Source: CAYYWP01 sp050176585
GTDB lineage: Bacteria > Desulfobacterota > Binatia > HRBIN30 > CADEER01
Direction of reading: 5' to 3'
Length of the DNA: 19,978 nt
NCBI GenBank assembly: GCA_050176585.1
Contig: JBFXHX010000055.1
Location: 1 to 19,978 of the forward strand
The position numbers were made by a program, and so were the translations under genes. Position 1 is the stretch's first letter. Each line of letters starts with the position of its first letter. The notes under the pieces are model-generated. The model saw only the letters and a list, made by a program, of their open reading frames with translations. It had not been told where the DNA came from and searched no databases. Below, piece by piece: positions 15,683 through 19,978 of the stretch.

Positions 15683-16588
15683 ATGCTGGACGGAAAGGTC
15701 GCGCTGGTCACGGGCGCTGGCGGAGGCATCGGGCGGGCAATCGCGCTCGCCATGGCGCGCGCGGGCGCGGCGGTGCTTGTCAACGATCCAGGGGTGTCTC
15801 TCTCTGGCGAAGGCGGTTCGTCGACGCCGGCGCAGGAGACGAAGGAGCAGATCGAAACGCTCGGCGGCAAGGCAGAGACCAATACCGACTCCGTTTCCGA
15901 GTGGGACGCGGCGCGGCGGATGGTCGCGACCGCGAAGGACGCCTTCGGGCGGCTCGACATCGTGGTGAACAATGCCGGGATCCTGCGAGACGCCATGTTC
16001 CACAAGATGACGCCCGAGCAGTGGCTGTCGGTCATCGCCGTCCACCTCCACGGCAGCTTCTTCGTCAGCCGCGCCGCCGCCGAGCTGTTCAAGGAACAGG
16101 AGAGCGGCGCGTTCGTGCACATGACCAGCACCTCGGGCCTGATTGGCAATATCGGCCAGGCGAACTACGCGGCCGCGAAGATGGGCATCATCGGCTTGTC
16201 GAAGTCGATCGCGCTCGACATGCAACGTTTCAACGTGCGCTCGAACTGCATCGCTCCGTTTGCGTGGGGGCGCATGACCGGCAACATCCCCGCCACCACC
16301 GCCGACCAGATCGCGCGGGTCGAGAAGCTGAAGCAGATGACGCCGGACAAGAATGCGGCGCTGGCGGTGTTTCTCGGGTCCGACGCCGCCGCGCACGTGA
16401 GCGGCCAGGTGTTCGCGACCCGGAAGAACGAGATCATCCTGATGAGCCAGAGCCGGCCGATCCGCTCGGTGCACCGCGACGGTGGCTGGACGCCCGAGCT
16501 CGTGCGGGAGCACGCCCTTCCGGCGCTCGCCCCCTCCTTCCTCCCGCTGGACCGCAGCCAGGATGTCTTTGGCTGGGATCCCGTCTGA
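15683..16588 (+). CDS. SDR family (3R)-hydroxyacyl-CoA dehydrogenase-like (MFE-2/17beta-HSD4 type)
   Basis: Short-chain dehydrogenase of 301 residues, oxidising a 3-hydroxyacyl-CoA with NAD(P). The cofactor loop TGAGGGIG is at 10-17, NNAG at 96-99, and the catalytic S149, Y162 and K166 lie in the STSG and YAAAK motifs. The segments NNAGILRD, GNIGQANY and IRSVHRDGGW match the dehydrogenase half of peroxisomal multifunctional enzyme 2, but here no hydratase domain is fused. A C-terminal tail of about 60 residues extends beyond the core SDR fold and ends in DVFGWDPV. The ATG has the purine-rich site GGGAGG-like GGAGGGA upstream. It sits between dehydrogenase genes and a thiolase, which fits the third step of beta-oxidation. 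Confidence 0.92.
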   Translation: MLDGKVALVTGAGGGIGRAIALAMARAGAAVLVNDPGVSLSGEGGSSTPAQETKEQIETLGGKAETNTDSVSEWDAARRMVATAKDAFGRLDIVVNNAGILRDAMFHKMTPEQWLSVIAVHLHGSFFVSRAAAELFKEQESGAFVHMTSTSGLIGNIGQANYAAAKMGIIGLSKSIALDMQRFNVRSNCIAPFAWGRMTGNIPATTADQIARVEKLKQMTPDKNAALAVFLGSDAAAHVSGQVFATRKNEIILMSQSRPIRSVHRDGGWTPELVREHALPALAPSFLPLDRSQDVFGWDPV

Positions 16589-16618
16589 GCGGGACGCGCG
16601 GACGTGACCGGAGCAGAC

Positions 16619-17788
16619 ATGAACGTCGGGCCCCACCCGGATGATCAATTCGCGGAGATCCGCGACGGCGTGCGCCGGCTCTGCGCCAACTTTCCCGGCG
16701 AGTATTGGCGCAAGCTGGACGAGCGGCGCGCCTATCCCACCGAGTTCGTGAAGGCGCTCACCGACGCCGGCTATCTTTCGGTGCTCATCCCGGAGGCGTA
16801 TGGCGGCTCCGGTCTGGGTCTTTCCGCCGCCGCCGCCATCCTGGAAACGATACAAGCCGAGGGCGGGAACGGCGGTGCGTGCCACGCGCAGATGTATACG
16901 ATGGGCACGATCCTCCGGCATGGCTCGGAGGCGCAGAAGCGCGAGTATTTGCCCAAGATTGCGAAAGGCGACCTGCGCTTGCAGGCGTTTGGGGTGACCG
17001 AGCCGACGAGCGGCACCGACACCACCGCGCTGCGCACCTTCGCGCGGCGCGAAGGCGACGACTATATCGTCAACGGCCAGAAGATCTGGACGAGTCGCGC
17101 CGAGCATTCCGATCTCATGCTCCTGCTCGCCCGCACGACGCCGCGCGAGCAGGTGACAAAGAAGACGGACGGGCTCTCCACGTTCATCGTCGACATGCGC
17201 GAGGTCGTGGGCAAGTCGCTCACCATCCGCCCGATCCGCACGATGATGAACCACGCAACCTGCGAGCTCTTCTTCGACAACATGCGGGTGCCGGCGGCGA
17301 ATCTCCTCGGCGAGGCAGGCAAGGGATTCCGGCACATCATTTCCGGCATGAACGCCGAGCGCGTGTTGATCGGCGCCGAATGCGTCGGCGATGCCAAATG
17401 GTTCATCCGCACCGCCGTGAAGTATGCGACCGAGCGCGAGGTGTTCGGCCGCAAGATCGGCGCCAATCAGGGCGTGCAGTTCCCGATCGCCAAGGCGTAC
17501 GCGCAGATGCGCGCCGCGGAACTGATGGTGAAAGAAGCCGCGCGACGGTACGAGGCGGGCGCGGAGGTGGGAGCGGAGGCGAACATGGCCAAGATGCTCG
17601 CCGCCGATGCGTCATGGGAGGCGGCGAACGTCTGCGTTCAGACACATGGCGGCTTCGGGTTCGCGGAGGAGTACGACGTGGAACGGAAATTCCGCGAGAC
17701 GCGCCTCTACCAGGTGGCGCCGATCTCGACGAACTTGATCCTGTCCTACCTCGCCGAGCACGTGCTCGGGCTGCCGCGGAGCTATTGA
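16619..17788 (+). CDS. Acyl-CoA dehydrogenase family protein (right-block paralogue)
   Basis: Acyl-CoA dehydrogenase of 389 residues, clearly paralogous to the protein at 5463-6656 along its whole length. Shared features include the EYWRK/SYWRE N-terminus, PEAYGGSGLG, ILRHGSEA, FGVTEPTSGTDT, THGGFGFAEEYDVERKFRE and the C-terminus LGLPRSY. The base loop reads VAPIS without Glu; E247 in NAERVLIG is the candidate base. The start is taken at ATG 16619 because GGAG lies at 16610-16613; an in-frame GTG at 16604 has no comparable site. The stop overlaps the thiolase start by one base (TGATG), so the two are translationally coupled. Confidence 0.93.
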   Translation: MNVGPHPDDQFAEIRDGVRRLCANFPGEYWRKLDERRAYPTEFVKALTDAGYLSVLIPEAYGGSGLGLSAAAAILETIQAEGGNGGACHAQMYTMGTILRHGSEAQKREYLPKIAKGDLRLQAFGVTEPTSGTDTTALRTFARREGDDYIVNGQKIWTSRAEHSDLMLLLARTTPREQVTKKTDGLSTFIVDMREVVGKSLTIRPIRTMMNHATCELFFDNMRVPAANLLGEAGKGFRHIISGMNAERVLIGAECVGDAKWFIRTAVKYATEREVFGRKIGANQGVQFPIAKAYAQMRAAELMVKEAARRYEAGAEVGAEANMAKMLAADASWEAANVCVQTHGGFGFAEEYDVERKFRETRLYQVAPISTNLILSYLAEHVLGLPRSY

Positions 17789-18984
17789 TGCGCCGCGCGG
17801 CCATTGTCAGCCCCGTGCGCACGCCGGTCGGCGCGTTCGGCGGCGCGCTTCGCGACGTACCGGTCGAGGCGCTCGGCAGCGCCGTCACCACAGCCGTGCT
17901 CGAGCGCACCGGGCTGGATCCGGCTCGCATCGAGGACGTGTGCTTCGCGCAGTCGTACGCGAACAGCGAGACGCCGTGCGTGGGCCGCTGGATCGCCCTG
18001 CAGGCGGGGCTGCCGATCGCGGTGCCGGGTCTCCAGACCGACCGGCGCTGCGGCGGCGGTCTGCAAGCGATCGCCACCGCAGCCATGATGGTGCAAACCG
18101 GCGCTTGTGACGTGGTGCTCGCCGGTGGCGTGGAGAGCATGAGCAATGTCGAATTCTACACCACCGACATGCGCTGGGGGCGGCGGTCCGGCTCCACCCA
18201 GCTCTACGATCGCCTCGACCGCGGGCGTGAGCGATCTCAGCCGGTCGAGCGCTTCGGCTACATCTCGGGCATGATCGAGACCGCCGAGAACCTGGCGCGC
18301 GAATATCGGATTTCGCGCGCCGAGGCCGATGCCTTCGCGGTGGAGAGCCATCGGCGCGCGGCGCAGGCCTGGGACGATGGGCGGTTCGCCGATGAGGTCG
18401 TGCCGATATCGGTGCCGCAGAAGAAGGGTGATCCGGTCGTGTTCGCGCGCGACGAGGGCGTCCGCCCCGAGTCGACGGTGGAAACGCTCACCAAGCTTCG
18501 CCCGATCATGAAGGACGGCACCGTCACCGCGGGCAATGCCGCGCAGCAGAACGATGCGGCTGCCGCCTGCCTCGTGGTCGCCGAGGATGAGCTCGCCGCA
18601 TTGGGGCTGGAGCCGATCGCGTTCCTGGTCGGCTGGTCGGCGGTCGGCTGCGAACCGGCGCGCATGGGCATCGGGCCGGTCGGCGCCACCGCCAAGCTCT
18701 TCGCGAAGACGGGCCTCGGCTTCGACGACATGGGATTGATCGAAATCAACGAGGCCTTCGCCGCGCAGGTGCTCGCCGTGCTGAAGGGCTGGCACTGGGA
18801 CGACCACAGCAAGCTCAACGTGAACGGCTCGGGCATCTCGCTCGGCCACCCGATCGGGGCCACCGGCGCGCGCATCATGACCACCCTGACCCGCGAGATG
18901 CAGCGCCGCCGTGTGCGCTATGGCCTGGAGACCATGTGCATCGGCGGCGGCCAGGGCATGGCGGCGATCTTCGAGCGCGCCTGA
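17788..18984 (+). CDS. Acetyl-CoA acetyltransferase (thiolase) family protein
   Basis: Degradative-type thiolase of 398 residues, cleaving a 3-oxoacyl-CoA with CoA to release acetyl-CoA or propionyl-CoA. All catalytic elements are visible: nucleophile C88 in DRRCGGGLQA, the NEAFAAQ block, H354 in GHPIGATGAR and C384 in CIGGGQGM. GGVESMSN precedes the loop domain. The sequence around the nucleophile (RCGGGLQ rather than LCGSGLQ) is a minor variant. The gene starts inside the stop of the preceding dehydrogenase and closes the right block. It would complete a beta-oxidation round with the dehydrogenases, a hydratase and the SDR. Confidence 0.95.
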   Translation: MRRAAIVSPVRTPVGAFGGALRDVPVEALGSAVTTAVLERTGLDPARIEDVCFAQSYANSETPCVGRWIALQAGLPIAVPGLQTDRRCGGGLQAIATAAMMVQTGACDVVLAGGVESMSNVEFYTTDMRWGRRSGSTQLYDRLDRGRERSQPVERFGYISGMIETAENLAREYRISRAEADAFAVESHRRAAQAWDDGRFADEVVPISVPQKKGDPVVFARDEGVRPESTVETLTKLRPIMKDGTVTAGNAAQQNDAAAACLVVAEDELAALGLEPIAFLVGWSAVGCEPARMGIGPVGATAKLFAKTGLGFDDMGLIEINEAFAAQVLAVLKGWHWDDHSKLNVNGSGISLGHPIGATGARIMTTLTREMQRRRVRYGLETMCIGGGQGMAAIFERA

Positions 18985-19069
18985 GACGTACGCCCGGGAA
19001 CGGACTATCGCTGCATCCATAAGCCGCGGTCAGGCCAGCCGGGTACGCGTGTCGCACTGATTTGATGAT

Positions 19070-19108
19070 CTGAGTGGCTCGCGGGCAGGTAGGCCCCTGT
19101 CCACTCAG
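19070..19108. repeat. Inverted repeat between thiolase and DUF1772 remnant, possible terminator
   Basis: CTGAGTGG (19070-19077) and CCACTCAG (19101-19108) are exact reverse complements. A small inner stem, GGGC/GCCC, lies between them. It is located after the thiolase and at the 3' end of the convergent DUF1772 remnant, so a bidirectional transcription stop is possible. No T-tract follows on either strand, so the assignment is weak. Confidence 0.3.
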
Positions 19109-19488
19109 GCAGTGCCCCGGCTGCTGGCCAGCAGCGCCATGATGAGGAATGCCGCTGCCGCGAGACCCGCGGCGACGCGCACGTGGTTCCACGCAGTCCA
19201 AGTCCTGAGGTACCCGGTCCACATCCGTGCCGCATCGGCGCTCGCTGCATCGGTCGTGGCCAGAGCGTCGTTCCGGGGCACGTTGGCGGCGATCGTCACC
19301 CCGATGGTGCCGAAGAGATAGAGCAGGCTGCCGAGCCAACAGGTAGACCGCTTCGGGCCGTGCCCAGCTCCACAACGCGTAAATCGCACGCCACCCCCGT
19401 GCCAAAGAGTGCTGTCATGAACGGCGGCGTGATCGCGGCGACATTGATCGCCTGCATCGCTGCCATCCCTTCGCGCGCTGGCGGTTCT
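19105..19488 (-). pseudogene. DUF1772 (anthrone oxygenase-like) membrane protein, frameshifted remnant
   Basis: Three - strand reading frames together spell one DUF1772-like protein. Frame A gives PPAREGMAAMQAINVAAI and PPFMTALFG (about 19488-19400). Frame B gives AIYALWSWARPEAVYLLA (about 19390-19335). Frame C gives GSLLYLFGTIGVTIAANVP and then YLRTWTAWNHVRVAAGLAA, with a hydrophobic end before the stop at 19105-19107. The first shift lies between about 19382 and 19400; the second is an extra base near 19333. The N-terminal membrane segment is missing and an in-frame stop lies just upstream, where the integrase remnant begins. The parent family are small membrane proteins, some linked to anthrone oxidation; no function is expected here. 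Confidence 0.75.
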
Positions 19489-19489
19489 T

Positions 19490-19671
19490 AGGGATCTGGT
19501 GCGCGCCATGACCATGACCGGCCACAAAACGCGCGGCGTTCGAGCGCTACAAACATCGTCCGTGAGGGCGACCTCGCGGACGCCGTCCGCCGGCTTGATG
19601 CGACGGGCACAATTACGGGTACAATGGCCGCCTCCGCTGCCGTGGTCAGTGGGACGCCCGGCCGTGAGTAG
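19490..19671 (+). pseudogene. Tyrosine recombinase/phage integrase, C-terminal remnant
   Basis: The + strand encodes the recognisable end of a site-specific tyrosine recombinase in three frames: RDLVRAMTMTGHKTR, then AFERY, then NIVREGDLADAVRRLDATG to a TAG at 19669-19671. GHKT carries the conserved histidine and the Y of ERY is the catalytic tyrosine position. An extra base near 19535 and another near 19551 break the frame, and several residues expected before MTMTGHKT are missing. Everything N-terminal is gone, replaced by the DUF1772 remnant on the other strand. The stop is nine bases from the tRNA-Ser remnant, the usual neighbourhood of a tRNA-targeting integrase. It is not functional. 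Confidence 0.8.
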
Positions 19672-19680
19672 CTGAAATAG

Positions 19681-19749
19681 CGGAGAGGGGGGGATTCGAA
19701 CCCCCGAGCCTCTTTGGGAGGCTACACGATTTCGAGTCCCCTCCCCTCC
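19681..19749 (-). pseudogene. tRNA-Ser(CGA) remnant lacking the D arm
   Basis: Reading the - strand, the following are present: an anticodon loop CTCGAAA with anticodon CGA at 19732-19734; a long class II variable arm with 6-bp stem (19707-19712 with 19718-19723); a perfect 5-bp T stem with loop TTCGAAT (19689-19705); and the 3' acceptor strand CCTCTCC with discriminator G (19681-19688). The bases after it read CTA rather than CCA. The 5' side is wrong: GGAGGGG (19749-19743) can pair with the acceptor strand, but only one base separates it from the anticodon stem, so the D arm is missing. The 5' anticodon stem (GGGGA) does not pair with TCGTG. Either an internal deletion or loss of the true 5' half explains this; only the 3' part is certain. 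Confidence 0.75.
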
Positions 19750-19763
19750 TCTGTCGCCCATGT

Positions 19764-19978
19764 TGACCTGCCCAGGTCAGCCCCCCTGAGATCGGTCCAC
19801 GCAAAATGAGAGTTCTCCATGCTACTGACGCCCACCCATTTCCTGGACCGTTCTCAACTACGGTGAATCTCAGGTAGTGCTTCACCCTCACGCGGCCGAG
19901 CCCATGAGCAGCTTGGCCGCGTACTCCGCCGGCGCCAGATTCCCGATGCTGGAATGCGGTCTGGTTTCGTTGTAGTCG
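19764..19978 (-). mobile_element. IS3-family insertion sequence, right (transposase 3') end, truncated by window
   Basis: The stretch contains the end of a DDE transposase on the - strand and about 120 bases of non-coding DNA after its stop. The outer boundary is proposed at 19764, where TGACCTGCCCAGGTCA (19764-19779) begins with TG as IS3-family tips do, and forms a 7-bp palindrome around CC. The left end lies outside the window, so neither the terminal inverted repeat nor the target duplication can be checked. The exact boundary is inference. Confidence 0.6.
19888..19978 (-). CDS. IS3-family transposase (OrfB), C-terminal end only
   Basis: The visible 29 residues begin DYNETRPHSSIGNLAPAEY and end in a short alanine-rich tail before TGA at 19888-19890. 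The YNxxRPHSSLG...P.EY pattern is the hallmark C-terminus of IS3-family integrase-core transposases. The rest of the protein, including the DDE residues, lies beyond the window's right edge on this strand, so completeness cannot be judged. It transcribes toward the tRNA-Ser remnant. Confidence 0.85.
   Translation of the reverse strand, partial: DYNETRPHSSIGNLAPAEYAAKLLMGSAA

Noticed and set aside
14953..16644. 563-codon + strand frame spanning the dehydrogenase end and SDR
   Set aside because: It is a shifted frame of two real genes, very arginine-rich, with no family motif.
15122..17335. A very long open frame on the - strand across the dehydrogenase and SDR genes
   Set aside because: It is antisense to three well-supported genes and its translation is arginine/histidine-rich with no recognisable domain; long empty antisense frames are normal in high-GC coding DNA.
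19673..19790. Short peptide on the + strand reading GGFEPPSLFGRLHDFES
   Set aside because: This is the familiar spurious translation across a tRNA-Ser gene read on the wrong strand.

Overview
The window is high-GC bacterial DNA, densely packed and almost entirely given over to acyl-CoA metabolism. The genes sit close together with Shine-Dalgarno starts and GTG is sometimes used as a start. The remnants at the right end (phage-type integrase, tRNA-Ser fragment, IS3-type transposase) are bacterial. A soil or environmental proteobacterium, perhaps Burkholderiales-like, or a comparably CoA-transferase-rich lineage would fit. I cannot fix the taxon from the sequence alone.

Left block, all on the + strand (1-12013). 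It opens with the large molybdopterin subunit of a xanthine dehydrogenase/CO dehydrogenase-type hydroxylase, cut by the window edge. An MmgE/PrpD protein, a CitE-like CoA-ester lyase and a MaoC-like hydratase follow. Next come an acyl-CoA dehydrogenase, a CaiB/BaiF CoA-transferase, an alpha-methylacyl-CoA racemase-type CaiB protein, an AMP-forming acyl-CoA synthetase and an enoyl-CoA hydratase. Together these could hydroxylate and activate an organic acid, then dehydrogenate, hydrate and cleave it. The lyase, MaoC hydratase and CoA-transferase resemble in family composition the itaconate/mesaconate-type routes, but the substrate is not known.

Middle (12158-13348). A third CaiB/BaiF CoA-transferase lies on the - strand, convergent with the left block and divergent from the right block. 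The 91-bp divergent intergenic region holds a 14-bp perfect inverted repeat built from a TTAGCTG-like heptamer, a candidate operator or a short dispersed repeat.

Right block, + strand (13440-18984). It runs: two adjacent acyl-CoA dehydrogenase subunits, one short and apparently without a catalytic base and one with it (a probable heteromeric pair); a short-chain dehydrogenase of the MFE-2/17beta-HSD4 type; a further acyl-CoA dehydrogenase paralogous to the one in the left block; and a thiolase. This reads as a beta-oxidation spiral for a bulky or branched acyl-CoA.

Right edge (18985-19978). This is a degraded mobile-element boundary: a DUF1772-like pseudogene with two frameshifts (- strand), the C-terminal remnant of a tyrosine recombinase with two frameshifts (+ strand), a tRNA-Ser(CGA) lacking its D arm (- strand), and the 3' end of an IS3-family element (- strand) that runs off the window. 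No intact RNA gene, CRISPR array or replication origin was seen.
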